Part shown: positions 29,815 through 43,537 of the stretch, one piece after another | Layout: every line of letters starts with the position of its first letter | Numbering within the stretch: position 1 is the first letter of the stretch | Assembly (NCBI GenBank): GCA_025667525.1 | Contig: CM046877.1 | Span: 29,399,255 to 29,463,254 of the forward strand | DNA from: Glebionis coronaria | Taxonomy: Eukaryota > Streptophyta > Magnoliopsida > Asterales > Asteraceae | Direction: 5' to 3' | DNA length: 64,000 nt | Position numbers and translations under genes: made by a program | The notes under the pieces: model-generated | The model's input: the letters and a program-made list of their open reading frames with translations, nothing else | Told to the model about the DNA's origin: nothing | Database searches by the model: none

Positions 29815-30285
29815 GAGCAAGTCATTGACATGCGTATCATAAAGTTTTGCCTGTGCCTGTCTGCCCGTATGCGGATATAATAACTGTTCAATTTCTGATA
29901 ATACTTCATTAAAATCTGTTGTTTAGGAAAAACAATTTAACTATGATTGCAAAAACAAAATATCGATGATCAGCATAACAGTTGGAATCTTTAAAATTAC
30001 AACTTAGGAGTCTATAAGCATTAAAATATAAGGCGAGTCTTAAGAAAATATGAATTTTGTTCGAAAGATGGCAAACATTAAGAGCAATGGCTCACATTAA
30101 CTTAAATAACAATCATCTCTAAACACTTCAACAAGTCTTGCTGCTGCTGTATACCCGAGATTGCAAAAGTTTGAAAACAAGACAATGATCTCAAGATAAA
30201 TTCACCTTGGACAAATTATTTGATGCAAACTTAACATTCTTGAACCTTACATCTGCACTTTATCTTCCATTGAGTTTGACGATTT

Positions 30286-31332
30286 TTATATGGATCTGCT
30301 GAATTTTGGTGAGACGAGGCTTTCCGCATAATCACATATAAGATACATGTGCTTTTTCCAATGATAAACTCTATAAGAAATATCAACACTGTTACAGATA
30401 GTTTGTTCTTCAACATCATATATCCACAATAGACCGCTGGTTATAAACACAACTCTCCCATTCTCATACAAAACATTGTTATTAGGACATCTATTCCACG
30501 TTTCCCACCCATAAAAGGTTCTGTCCATTGGAGGAGTTTCATCAAACTCATGGAATACAATCTTTGTCCATGATTTACGTACCCCATACTCATTCATAAA
30601 CCAAATATGACCTTTCTCTCTATGGAACACAGCAAGCTTTTCACCAAGTGCGACAAGCCTAATATTTTCATTAGGAAAACCGGGGGACGGTAGTTCACTA
30701 AATTTCTCATCTGCTAAACTAAAAGCAACGATAACCGTTTTAGAATAGTTACTAACAATCCAATGAAGAAAGCCATTAACAAAAACACCTGAAAACCGCG
30801 CCATATAACATTTATTACATGAAACGGTCACCTGCTTCCAAGTATTTGTTCTAAGGCTATATACATGCACATTAGAACTAGTGATATTAACAACCTTGTA
30901 ATCATCTGTCACAGAATCATAACCAATTCCCAGCGTATCAAAAAAGTCAACTTGTTCATGGAATGGCAATTGCACATAGTCATGAGTAGTTGGGTTTAAA
31001 ACTGTAAGAGTATAAACTTTACGCAAGTAATTATAATTAGAACCTAAAACCAGCCCATTGACAGAACCATGCGTAAGGTGAAGATCAAATAACGACAACC
31101 TGCCTTGTGTCTCCACTCTTTCATGGTTTACATAAAAACCAGATTCATGAGTACTGAAGAGGGATAGATTATTGTTACGCGTTTTTTGATGCTTTTGGAT
31201 GAATCGGGTTTCTGAAAGTAAAAATAGCCATTTCTTTGAAACGCACCTGAACCGGCATACGGAGTCCGGTGGAAGACGATGTAGAATGTGGGTCGTGATG
31301 ACATCCTGCGGGATTATTGACATAGACGCCAT
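30286..31332 (-). CDS. F-box/FBA protein (F-box A), copy 2
   Basis: Intact 348-codon frame, identical to copy 1 except Val for Phe near the C-terminus (SLVSPKF). Upstream flank as in copy 1. Retention of a full frame in every unit means gene dosage rises with array length. Confidence 0.9.
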   Translation of the reverse strand: MASMSIIPQDVITTHILHRLPPDSVCRFRCVSKKWLFLLSETRFIQKHQKTRNNNLSLFSTHESGFYVNHERVETQGRLSLFDLHLTHGSVNGLVLGSNYNYLRKVYTLTVLNPTTHDYVQLPFHEQVDFFDTLGIGYDSVTDDYKVVNITSSNVHVYSLRTNTWKQVTVSCNKCYMARFSGVFVNGFLHWIVSNYSKTVIVAFSLADEKFSELPSPGFPNENIRLVALGEKLAVFHREKGHIWFMNEYGVRKSWTKIVFHEFDETPPMDRTFYGWETWNRCPNNNVLYENGRVVFITSGLLWIYDVEEQTICNSVDISYRVYHWKKHMYLICDYAESLVSPKFSRSI

Positions 31333-31756
31333 AATATTGTAATTTTTGGGACGAGATCGAATACCTTATAGCTGTGAATGTTATACCTAAAATCAAAGAA
31401 ATGCATGGGCTCTAAGTGAACCCAAACCCATTTGTATGTATAATCCTTGGGCTTCAAGTGAACCCAAGCCCATTCGTACATGGCAGAAGCTACGATTTTG
31501 CCAAATGATTTTCCGATTTTTGGCAGGTGCTGAGCAAGGCTATAACATTATTGTGAGTACACTCGTAAGATTATAATATCTCCTAGTCATAATAATACCC
31601 GTGAACGCACGAGTTTTTTTTCTAAATTTGTTTATAATTTGTAACTACGGGTTTTAGTTATTAGTTATTTGAAGGCTCGTGGTAAAAGATCAATTGCACT
31701 AATGATCTCCATGATCCTATATATCCTCATTGGGTTTTTTTTTTGTAGATACTGTT

Positions 31757-33204
31757 TGTTATGTTTAATCGGTTATGTGGTTATGTGTCGGGTTCACGTG
31801 CATGCATGGCTAGAGCTTACTAGTTTAATAAGTCTTTAGGTACTACATACGTAGTATTATGTATATGCAAGGAGTAGTTAATCCGTAGTAACTTGAATTG
31901 GTAAAAGAGTATGACCGAGTTTTAAGTACTGCTTGTACTCGTTGGGTTCTTACCTAGTTTCTAGGTAACTAGTTCATGTTTATTTTGTTAGGCTATTTAA
32001 AGTCATGTAATCTATAAATCAAAGTATCAGTATCCAATTTTCTGATAATTTTCCCTTTACCTAGAACTCGGGAAGATCGGAGGGAGCCTCGGCCGGCGGG
32101 TGTGTTGGTCTGCGAAGGGCGGCGTGAAAGATCGGTTCGGGACAGCAGGTGGCTGTTCGGGATGTGTTGCAGCAGAAGACGAAGCCGTTAAGGTGTTTCG
32201 GTCGACCGTTGTTGTGGTAGATATACCGGTTGAAATGACGGGGGTGACCGGTTGTAAACATTGGTGTTCCGGGCTGTTATTAGTGATCAAAGGAAGAAGG
32301 TAAAAGGGCTGTTTCGGTTATTAGTTGCGGGTTTGAGCAACTATATATGACCGGGGACAACAACAGGTTTCATGTTTGTTCGGCGTGAGAGACTAACCGA
32401 TGTCGCGGGATAAACGGACGGGAGGAGTCGGGAAAAGCGGGTAGCTTTGATTCGGTTCGTTTGGCAAAGAAAACAGGAGAAGCGGATGGCTTTGTTTTCT
32501 TCATCGGTGGAATAGTGCTCTTGGAACAAGGTTATGTGAAGATGTTAGGGATTGTAATTTGTGATGTTGTAATCACAGGTTCCATCCTTAATCGATTGTC
32601 TGTGTGAGAAACAAAGACGCGGAAAAGGACGAGCGGAAGGAAATCAAAGCGGGTGGCTTGAGTTTGGCTCATGTTGCGGTTATTAGAAGACAGTAGAGGT
32701 GATGGTCGCCTTGTTTCGTGATTGGTGGAAGAATCGCACGGAATAGATTTGATCGGAAAAAGGTATGGTTGCCATGAAAAGAATGGAATGTGGAAAAGAA
32801 CACAGTGTGATATTATGGCGTTAGAGTTCAAATCGGGTAGCTTTGGATGTGGCCGGGGATGAGGCCAGGGATCCGGGAAAAGTCGAGATGGTTGTATCCA
32901 ACGAGATGCCATGTTACATGTCGCAAGTGTTGTTTAAAGAGGTTTAGATAGAGAGGACTTTGGATCTGACCGCGGTGAAGGTCGAGTGGTGCGGGATAGG
33001 TCGAGATGGTTCATGGTGAAAGTAATTCGGTGTTGCAATTTGTGAATGACCTAAACAACCGATTAAAGGGGTGATTGTTAGGTTTAATCAGTTATGTATC
33101 GGGTTCACGTGCTTGCATAGTTAGAGCTTACTAGTTTATTAAGTCTTTAGGTACGACATACGTAATATTAACATATATGCACGTAGTAGTTAATCCGTAG
33201 TAAC
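31757..33204 (+). mobile_element. Small non-coding LTR retroelement, copy 2
   Basis: Identical by eye to the element at 3720-5167. Direct repeats start at 31757 and 33076. The 3' LTR is truncated in the same place. Confidence 0.6.
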
Positions 33205-33815
33205 GTGTCGCGCCCAGTGAGAGGTGGAGTAGGGGTGATGGGGACATCTCCCCCCACTTTCGATTCCCCGGATTGACGTTCCTTGGATTTTCCTGATAAG
33301 GGTTTCCCTTCGTCATTAGTAGAGTTCGAGTTTAGTGTAGGGTCCCACGGATGGCGCCAAATTGTTGATACAAAAGTTGAATGATCCTCGCTTAACCTGA
33401 ATTAGGCTTAATTCGGGTGTCCGGGCTCCTACCTTTGTGGAACCCTTGGGGGTTCCTTATATAGGCGGTAAAACCCTAGTGGGCTTTACCGAAACTTCTG
33501 CCCCAAGTAAGAGATAAGTGTCATTAATTGATTGTTATAAGAGATAAGTGCCATTAATTGATTTTTATCTTCTAATTATAGTTAGTTTATATCTTCTTCC
33601 TTAGGGTAAATCACAATCTTAATTAGATAATGATTTTGTCTAACCCTCTACCGGACGTACCAGGCCGTGGGTCGCACATGACACATGCGAGTGTGCGACC
33701 ATTGTTCATCCAAAACCCATAGGCTCGAATGACATTACTCCAACCCATTCGTGATGGGCCCGATACGGGTAGTACCCTTGGGCCGGGTTCATGACCCGGG
33801 GACTATACGTCATCA
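33205..33815 (-). mobile_element. Ty3/gypsy LTR and leader fragment, copy 2
   Basis: As at 5168-5778. The LTR covers 33373-33815 on the minus strand, with the GGCGCC leader at about 33343-33372. Confidence 0.75.
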
Positions 33816-33846
33816 AATTTTTTTTGCCAACAATATTTTCCAACAA

Positions 33847-34939
33847 TAATGCCATCGGAAAAGATGATGTTTGGATTAAGTTCCATAAGGTCAATCATGT
33901 TACAATATCTAGTGGAACCCTTGATGCACAAGGCGGTTCTTTGTGGGCTTGCAAGTTATCTGGAAAGACATGTCCTAAAGGAGCTACGGTACGACCCATT
34001 ACACTATTTTTTTCTCTTGAATTCATTTTAATCGTACTGTGTTTAACATGTATTTATGATTTTGTGTTACAGACGCTTGGCATCTATCATTCGCAAAACA
34101 TAGTGATCAGCAACTTAATGTCATTAAACAGCCAAATGTTTCATATCCTCCTATATGCATGCAACAATGCCAAGCTACAAGGTGTGAGTATCTTAGCATC
34201 CAGAACCAGCCCGAACACATATGGTATTCATCTATCACTTTCTACGGGTATTACCATCTTGGGCTCTAAGATCTCGACGGGGGATGATTGTGTTTCCATA
34301 GGCCCAGAAAATTCCAATATCTGGATAGAAAAGGTCACGTGTGGCCCTGGTCACGGCATAAAGTATATTTATAAATATAAAAGTGTTTAGATTCAACTTA
34401 TATGCATATTTGTATGTATGAGTCATGTTAAACATATAAACACTTGCGTTATAACTAACTAAATGTAAATACATTGCATTCTTTTTTGCAGCATTGGGAG
34501 TCTAGGATGGGATTTACAGGAAGCCGGTGTCCAAAACATAACCGTAAAAAGTTCAACATTTATAGGTACTCAAAATGGCGTGAGGATAAAGACATGGGCT
34601 CGTCGTAGCAATGGGTTAGTTAGGAATATATTTTTCACGCATGCAACAATGGTGAACGTAAAATACCCAATCATAATAGAGGGAAAATATTGCCCCCACA
34701 ATACAAACTGTCCCAAAGAAGCTGCTGGAGTAAAGATAACTAACTTGGTATATGAGGATGTACACGGAACATCAGCAACACAAGTGGCCGTGAAATTTGA
34801 TTGTAGCAAAGGAAGCCCTTGTCCTGGAATAAGATTAAAGGATGTTAACCTCCGTTATGCGGGTAAACCAGCCATTTCGTCTTGCTCTTTTGCTGCTGGT
34901 ACTGCTTCTAGATTACTTATACCAAAAAGTTGTTTGTAA
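33847..34939 (+). pseudogene. Polygalacturonase PG-B, 5'-truncated, copy 2
   Basis: Exons 33847-33988, 34073-34362 and 34492-34939. It carries the same NTD-to-NTY change and the same 5' truncation at the gypsy LTR as copy 1. Confidence 0.85.
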
Positions 34940-36342
34940 CTATGCGTAATTAGAATATTAATTTCTAAGTTTTGTAAGAACATCTTTGGACAGTTGGATT
35001 TGTAGCTCGTTGCAGCGGGTCAATTTGGAATAGGGTTTTTAAACTATAACCATTGTTTAGACTTCTTTTACTCATTTAATTTGTTCATAAAAATATTACC
35101 AAGTTACGTAATGTTTTCTCATCAAGTGCTTAGACCATGTTTGTTCACAACCCAAACCAACCCAATCCCCTATTAAAAAATTATTTTCTTACTCATGCAC
35201 CTATACAACAAATTCATACAATCAATCCCAACCTTTTTACAATTTATCCACAATCCAACCCAACCTAATATATTATTATTTCATTTATATTTAGTTTAAT
35301 ATTAAAATTTAATATCAAATAAAACTTTAAATTAAATACAATATTTATTTAATAATAATCTGTTGCAATGGGCCTTTTAAAACAGATTGGTGTAAATTAT
35401 GTTGGGCTTCACATAAAAACAGGCCTTTAATACATAATATTCCGTAAATTAGTTATACGTATATTAGGTTTTACTGTATAATCTTCTTTTTCATAGCCGC
35501 TTCTCACTACAATATTCGACCCCTTCCCTGGTCAATTTCGCGATGTTTCCCTGGCGACATGTCGCCAGGGAAGGGGAATCCCTGGCGACATGTCGCCAGG
35601 GAAACGTCGCCAAGAAAGGCTGGTGCGGGATTGTTTCCCTGGCGACTAATTAGGGTTTCCCTGGCGACTAAGTGGGCCCCGCAACTCTTTGGTTCAAAAA
35701 TTGGTGCCACACTGGAGTTGGTGCGGGATAGTTTCCCTGACGACATATGTCGCCAGGGAAAGTTGGCTGATTAAGGAACTTAAGTAAAAAAGTTTATTAA
35801 TCCTCACTTTTCCCTGGCGACATGTCGCCAGGGAAACTTGGCTGACTTTTTAGAAAGGCAAGTGAGCCCAAGTTTCTCTGGCGACATGTCGCCAGGGAAA
35901 CTTGGTTTACTTTTTAGAAAGTCAAGTGAGCCCAAGTTTTCCTGGCGACATGTCGCCAGGGAAACTTGGCTGACTTTTTAGAAAGTCAAGTGAGCCCAAG
36001 TTTCCCTGGCGACATGTCGCCAGGGAAACTTTGACATTTTTTTTAGCTTCCTGCACAGCAGGCTGTTTCCAGATTTTTTCCGGAATTTTTCCGGAAAAAA
36101 TCTACCGAAACCTGGGAATACAAATACAAAACCTGAAGATACAAATACTAAAAATCTACCACGAATCTAGTACCAAAACACAATAACATGTAACCTCTCG
36201 ATCAATACAAATACACATGTCACAACTTGGGAACAAAGTTCCTAGTTACACTTATTAAACTTGCAATTCGGGGTTTACAATTATTAAACTTGCATGCTAA
36301 GGTAGGAAAAACAAGACAAGCATACTAACCATTGTTGACATT

Positions 36343-36654
36343 CTACCCGTCGACATTATCATTACCACTCCCACCGACGCCACTACCGCTGCCTCCCGTG
36401 CCACTCCCGCTAGCACCACCCGATAGAAATGCTGAGAACGCATCGGCAAACCTATCGTCACTTCTCATAAAGTTAAACACTTGAGACGCTTGTTCCAACC
36501 GTGGGTCGATGGGAGTAGGAGGAGGAATATAGTGAGCAGTCCTTCTCGGCACTATCTGGCCGACACCGGGCATGTGGCCTCGCTGCTTTCCACCTCGGAC
36601 GATACGGTTGATCTCGTCGTCCGTATATTTGCCTACAGCCTTCTTCGCAAGCAT
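36343..36654 (-). pseudogene. TNPA-like C-terminal fragment, copy 2
   Basis: Identical 103-codon frame to that at 8306-8617, carrying the GKYTDDEINRIV motif. It is an isolated last exon. Confidence 0.65.
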
Positions 36655-38533
36655 CTCCTCCTAATGAAATGACAAAAATAAACGACAGTTAGTATATTAT
36701 TTATTAGTCGGGTTGGTACATTATTTATCGGCTGGGAATAGTAAAAAACCAAGGCATATCCAAAAAAACTAAAAAAAACAATATGTATTATCAATTATAA
36801 TTAAAAGTTAAAAAAAACATACCGTTAAAGAGTGGTCGGGTCTCGGCTGTGGTCGGGGCGCGGGTGTGGTCGGGGCTCGGCTGCGGTCGGGTCTCGGCTG
36901 TGGTCGGGCTCGGCTACGGTCGGGACTCGGCTGCGGTGACCGGATATGTAAAAACAAAACCAAATATACTATCAATTATAATATAAGTTATATAAAAAAT
37001 CAATTACAATATAAATTATAAAAAAATTATATAAAAAAAACCTTAACAATTACAATATAAATTATATAAAAAACCTTAATATATATTGCGGTGGTGGTGG
37101 TGCCGGTGAATGTAGTGTGCGTGGTGGTGGTGTTGGCGACTGGAGATGGTGGTGAGTGGTGGTGAGTGCACGTGTGCAGGTGTGGAGGAGAGTGATGGTG
37201 AGTGGTGGTGGTGAGTGGTGGTGGTGGTGATATAGCAGCGAAGGGTGTGGAGGAGAGTGGTGGTGGTGGTGATACAACAGCAACAGCGAAGGAGATGAGG
37301 GTTTTTTTTATAAGTGTTGTGAGAAAAGATAAGGAGATCTGGTCAATAAAGGTCTTTTTTTCCCCGGCGACAATCCCTGGCGACATGTCGCCAGGGATAC
37401 TTTTGACTTTTGTCGTTTAGCCAAAAGCGCGCGTGATTGAAACATTTTGGAGGGGTGTGACAAAGTTTCCCTGGCGACATGTCGCCAGGGATACCTTTGA
37501 CTTTTCAACGCATATACACGTACCTATAACTTTTATCGTATCTCCCAAACCTTCCCTGGCGACATGTCGCCAGGGATACCTTTGACTTTTCAACGCATAT
37601 ACACGTACCTAAATTGTTACTTATGTATTATTATAATTAGTAATAAAATAATAATAATAATTATTATTTATAAAATAATAATTATTATTATTACAATTTA
37701 TAAAATAATTATTATTATTTATAAAATAACTATATCATCCCGGTCAGTTTAATTTCTAAATTCATTCCGATTTATTCCGTTTAGTTTCTCGATTTATTCT
37801 AATTCGGTAACCATTTAACATCTAACGTTTAACAAATGCATACCGACACATCCATTGAACATCTAACATGTAACCAAGACATGTCGAGTCATCCATTGAA
37901 CATCTAACGTGTAACCAAGACATGCCGACTCATTTATTGAACATCTAACGTGTAACCAACACATACCGACTCATTCATTGAACATCTAACGTTTAACAAA
38001 TGCATACCGACTCATCCATTTAACATCTAACGTGTAACTAAGACATGCCGACTCATTTATTGAACATCTAACGTGTAACCAACACATGTCGAGTCGTCCA
38101 TTGAACATCCAACGTATAACCATAACAAACCGGATCATCCATTGAACATCAAACGTATAACCATAACAAACTGGGTCATCCATTGAACATCTAACGTGTA
38201 ACCAAGACATGCCGACTCATCCATTCAACATCTAATGTTTAACAAATGCATACCGACTCATCCAATGAACATCTAACGTGTAACCAAGACATGCCGACTC
38301 ATCCATTGAACATCTAATGTTTAACAAATGCATACCGACTCATCCAATGAACATCTAACGTGTAACCAAAACATACCGACTCATCCATTGAACATCTAAT
38401 GTTTAACAAATGCATACCGACTCATCCATTGAACATCTAACGTCTAACCAAGACATGCCGACTCATTTATTGAACATCTAACGTGTAACCAACACATGTC
38501 GAGTCGTCCATTGAACATCTAACGTCTAACTAA

Positions 38534-39500
38534 GCTTGGTTACATGTTCTTCATTCTCACACAACATCCCGTCCGCTATCACTTCACTAAACTAAGAAGC
38601 ATATGTTCTAACGTTCTGAGTGAAAGTTGAGACAACTGGCAACCAACCGGCATCCGCTGCTGATATCAGTTAATATTCTTCATCAATGAACGGACCATCA
38701 CTGTAATTCAAGAAAGGTTCCCATTCAGAAGAGAACAGCAAGCAATAAACTTGTCAGCATCTTTGAAATCGATAGTCACACCTAACTCCTTTAACTCCAA
38801 TCCGTATTGATGTATCCTACTTCTGTAAGAATTATCACTGTCATCGATGAACGGAAGAAGTGCAATTGAAGAAATGGGTAACCAATCTGTACCGGAAAGA
38901 ATGCAATCATTGGGTGATCTGTAGTCACCTAATTCTGTTCTTAGCCGCTTCTCTTCCGATATGCAATCCTTGAGTTCTGAAGGGAATTTGACCTCCATCT
39001 TGTTCAACTTTCTACAGCACTCCAGAAACGAAAAAACATTTTGGTTACTAATTGAAGATGAAGAAGCCTGTCGCTTGAAAGTTCGAGTAAACTCATCTAC
39101 CAATGGGATATCAACAAGCACCGATTCATTATGAAGATTATACACCAGTGATGATTCAAGCATGAACGACTCAGAAGGTGGTTTGTACCCAGAACAACCA
39201 TTCAAATAAATCTTTAACCAGCTTCCGTTTTGAATCGATGACAAAAAGAGTTCCGGCAAACAAGTCCCGGTTGTCCTTAAAATCTTAAGCTAGTTTAGAA
39301 GCAAGAACGTATTTGATTTAGTTAACGGGGATGACATAGTAGGAACAACAGCATTAGGTGGAGATAAATAAGGGATATCAGAAGCTTTCGCGTAAGTTTG
39401 AACAAAAGAAAGAAGCTTTTCATTTGATGTAACCTCACCAAAATAGCTTACACAACGAGTATAGTCATTTTCCAGCTCAACATAGCTATGTTGCCAGCTC
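38534..39500 (-). pseudogene. Captured HSP90-like ATPase gene fragment, copy 2
   Basis: Same captured fragment as at 10497-11463. Blocks lie at 39502-39290 and 39259-38708, with one stop between them. One missense difference (LKDCISEE). Confidence 0.6.
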
Positions 39501-39930
39501 ATCTAACGTGTAACCAAAACATACCGACTCATCCATTAAACATCTAATGTTTAACAAATGCATACCGACTCATCCATTGAACATCTAACGTCTAACCAAG
39601 ACATACCGACTCATTTATTGAACATCTAACGTGTAACCAACACATGTCGAGTCGTCTATTGAACATCCAACGTATAACCATAACAAACCGGATCATCCAT
39701 TGAACATCCAACGTACAACCATAACAAACCGGGTCATCCATTGAACATCCAACGTTTAACTATTGGCAGGAAAACGTTGGCGGGAAAACATTGGCGGGAA
39801 AATGTTAACCATTTCCCTCACTTTTTGACCATAAAAGGATTCACACACACTTATCATCAGCAGATCACACACACACACACTTATCATCTCCTACCAAACT
39901 CACCACCACCACCACCTGATTTGGTAGCAG

Positions 39931-40422
39931 ATGGATCCCCGTGAAGCTTATAAGTGTACATGTAGAAAGGGATATATTATGTTGAGACAGTCACATCAAC
40001 CTCATAGCTTTGGTAAACTCTACTATGCATGTCCTTTTTCGAAGGTAAACAATCAAATGTTTTAGTTATGTAATACGTGTGATTATTAAAATGACATGTC
40101 ATGTTATTTGTTTACTTTGTAACAGCCAAAAACAGATGATTATGGATGTAAATATTTTAAATGGAAGGATGATTTTGATCTCGAACTCCGTATAAGATCT
40201 TCCCCTGGATCTTCAACACCTCAAGGTTCACATCCAAGTTCTTCTACAGGTCCTTCTCAATCTGCACCCACTGAGTGCTCAAATTGCAAGATCAAAGATC
40301 TTAAGATAAAGATGTTAGAGGCAAGACTAGAAATGGAAAGGCATCCTGAAGACCACGCATGTCAATCGGTTGCAATACTTTATGAGCTTTTAAATGAAAT
40401 GGAAAATCTTAGCGTTGAGTAG
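39931..40422 (+). CDS. GRF-type zinc-finger protein gene, intact allele, copy 2
   Basis: Exons 39931-40044 and 40126-40422 join to an open frame of 136 codons. Unlike copy 1, codon 51 is TGG, so the finger keeps its aromatic YFKWKDDF segment after the last Cys. GRF fingers are small single-stranded nucleic-acid-binding modules. Here the finger is followed by a Ser/Pro linker and a charged helical tail (KIKDLKIKMLEARLEMER). It lies inside the CACTA element downstream of the captured gene fragment, so it may serve the element or be a captured gene. A (CA)n and CCACCA-rich leader precedes the ATG. Confidence 0.7.
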
Positions 40423-42187
40423 TAATCGGCTGCACTACTTCACGAACTTTAAGTTGATTAGTAATGTCTGTTTTTAAGTTTTCCATTTGATTCCACAAGG
40501 GCTATGTATAATATTATGAATAAATACATGTTTGTTTTATAAATGTCTCATTTTTATTATATAAACGTCGCAAAAATAAAATAACATCGGATCGATAGTT
40601 AATAATAATTATTTGGAATAAATAAATATTTGTTTGGTAAATGTCTCATTTTTATTATATAAACGTCGCAAAAATTAAATAACATCGGATCGATAGTTAA
40701 AATAATAATTAACAAGCAAAAACTAAATAAATATATGACAGGGAGTTTCCCTGGCGACATGTCGCTAGGGAAACATTTGGGATTTGGCGGGTAAAAGCCC
40801 GCCACACATTTTGTGTTTAATTTTGAAACTAATCACAAATGGCAAAGGTTTCCCTGGCGACATGTCGCCAGGGATAATCTTGACAGGTAATTAGCAAACT
40901 TAGATTTGTTAAATACGATGGACGAGTTTTCCCTGGCGACATGTCGCCAGGGATAAGTTGGGACAAAGTATCCCTGGCGACGTGTCGCCAGGGAAACTTT
41001 GGAGGGAAAATTTCGCGCTCTTTCACTTGGTATCTGATTTTGGACCGATTATCCCTGGCGACATGTCGCCAGGGAAACCCTAGTCAAACTTTGACCAAAA
41101 AGTAAATACACTTTACCGCCACGTCAGCGTTGTCGCCAGGGAAAAGGGGTTATCCCTGGCGACATTGTGTCGCCAGGGAAACCCCCGTCATTTGTTCTCA
41201 ACTTTCTTGTAGTGTCTTTTTCATAGCCGCTTTCTTTTATTAAACAGAGAAACTTAATCTAACACGTAACAACGATGGCAACACTCACGCTGTGATGTAG
41301 ATGAAGTAATGAAGGCAAAACTTAGTTTCAAAGTTTTATATTTTCTGGTAGTATTTGTTAGTGATTAAGATGAAGGTTATGAAGAAATTTAAAATACAAG
41401 GTAAATTAAATATTAAAGATTTTATTTGACTGACCATTCATGTTATGACATATGGCAGGTTGGATCAGAGATTCAATAGTCACGAAACGACCAGGTCGTG
41501 ATGGTTTGTTGCTTCATTTTGTGTACTTCAATATAATATCAGTTATTTCTGTACTTTATACCCAACGACCGGTTGGATAAGATCGTGGATAAACTTAGTC
41601 TTATAAAGCACAAACCCACGATGTATTGATGAACAAATATATGAAATACAAGGAATTCGAGTTGAAACTTGAAACCATATTTACATTAGTGTCCATACGA
41701 AGAAAAAAAACTCAGATCGTTTCTATGTTGAGACAGTTAATACTAGACTTTATCAGGCTAAAAGCACATTATGATATTAAACTATCTGATCAATCAACTA
41801 CTCAATTGGATCTTGGAACCTGCCACTATCATTTGAGGCCCGAGATGGTGTCTTTAACTTAACTGAACCTGCACAAAGGCGTCATATTCCTTAACAGAGA
41901 CTAAAATAGACTCACTTAAAGGTTAAATGACATAGGATGACCAAGACGTTTCAAGTTGTCTATGTAGCCTTTCATCTTAAGCACGTAAGAGCTCATAGAC
42001 TGACTTTCTTCTTGTTTGCAAGCGTGAAGGCTCTCACTGCACGGTCTCAAGAAGCTCATGGTCTGCTTGTTGCCAAAAGATTTTTTTCAACTCTTTTAGA
42101 ATAACAAATGCACCTAGATCTTCCAGATTTTGTTGGATTTCTTAAGCCATGGTCATAAGCTTAAGGGCATCAGGTGTTTTACCCATT

Positions 42188-42708
42188 TGTCTGCTTGTAG
42201 CCATAGTGGGTTAGTAAAATCTGGTTGTTGGTATTTCAATAATTTACTTCCAAAGTACGGGATTAAACCAAGGATCGAGCATTATGGTTGCATGATTGAC
42301 TTACTAGGCCAAGCCGGATGTTTATCAGAAGTACTAAAGCAAATGCCATTTGACCCAAACACTGCTATTTGGGGTTCACTTCTTGCAGCATCCAGACTTT
42401 ATGGAAACATTGAACTAGGTGAAAACGTTTTGGAACAGTTGGTTAATTAAGAGCCTAATAGCAGTGGAAACTTTTCGCTTCTTTCAAATATATATGCTCC
42501 TAAGGGACAGCGGAGTGAGTCTAGATCGATAAGGAAAGTGATGAGGGATAATGGTGTGAAGAAGATATCCGGGACGAATTGTATTAAGTTGAATAGCAGA
42601 GTTCATAAGTTTGTTTCTGGAAACGGGTCACATCCTCTACATGTGAGTATATCCGAAGTTTTGTCCTGGTTAAATCGACATATGGATTTGAAAAGTATTC
42701 ATATCTAT
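42188..42708 (+). pseudogene. PPR-B relic, copy 2
   Basis: As at 14151-14671, with the same internal TAA. The former terminal TAG is TAT here, so the last open part (from 42538) runs on to 42735. Confidence 0.85.
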
Positions 42709-43118
42709 ACTAACACATGTTATGTACAAACTTAGTCATCTTTAGTGAAATACTCAAAAGGATTGTCCCAATTGAATAGACAGATTGAGGTGACTGATAT
42801 CTATACGTAATTTACATATTTATAAATATACATACTACTTGTCTATGTACACTGTCTTCAATATAATTACCTTGTACAAAACCTTAATACAGTGAATCTT
42901 CCTTAAAACTTAACTTATCAAAGCTTGGAAGAAATCAGGCTCGTATCCCAAGTTTTCAAATCCCAGTCCTAAAAGAATGATACTATACAATGTCATAAAA
43001 CTTTCTTTTAGAAGACCCGACACACCTGGAACATTGGCAGTTAAGTCGTCTTTCGAATCATATGCCTTCATATCCCACGTTTGATGTGTTGTATCATGTG
43101 TTATAACCGTCCCATCCG

Positions 43119-43405
43119 GCAAATGAAGTCCAACTCAGTTGGATGGATGCATTCGGTTATAGTCTCAATGTGTGGGAGGTCAAGGGTTCGACTTCTCATA
43201 TTCCCCATGTGGGGTTTTTCCCAAAATTGACAGCCGGGTTCGAATCCCAGCGCAATACCTTGAAGCCCCTAAATGGAAAACTGGATGGCTAGCATGGGGT
43301 TGATATTCTCTTCGTGAGTTGATTCGAACTCGGGTCGAGACACTTGGTACCTCGGTGGCACGCAAGATACTCCGCTGCATCAAAATTGTCGTTCAAAAAA
43401 AAACA
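43119..43405 (+). mobile_element. tRNA-derived SINE, copy 2
   Basis: Same SINE as at 15082-15368, with the TCCCATCCG duplications at 43110-43118 and 43406-43414. One substitution (TTGACAG for TTGGCAG). Confidence 0.75.
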
Positions 43406-43537
43406 TCCCATCCGCTCCATTACCATAATCATTCTAATGAATGGTGTTACTAATGGTATCACACTGCATAATCTGACTAGAGATCTCACATTCGGTACAT
43501 GAGTCATCCACACCCGTCGTTGTTTTTGTACTGCCAG

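Larger units (their letters stand above)
35505..41214. mobile_element. CACTA transposon, copy 2
   Basis: Complete element with CACTACAA/TTGTAGTG ends and TCT target duplications (35502-35504, 41215-41217). Contents are those of copy 1: palindrome blocks at 35548-36026, 37361-37586 and 40748-41179; minisatellite at 37808-38533 and 39501-39757. A half-site at about 37361 reads CCCCGGCGACA where copy 1 has CCCTGGCGACA. Confidence 0.9.
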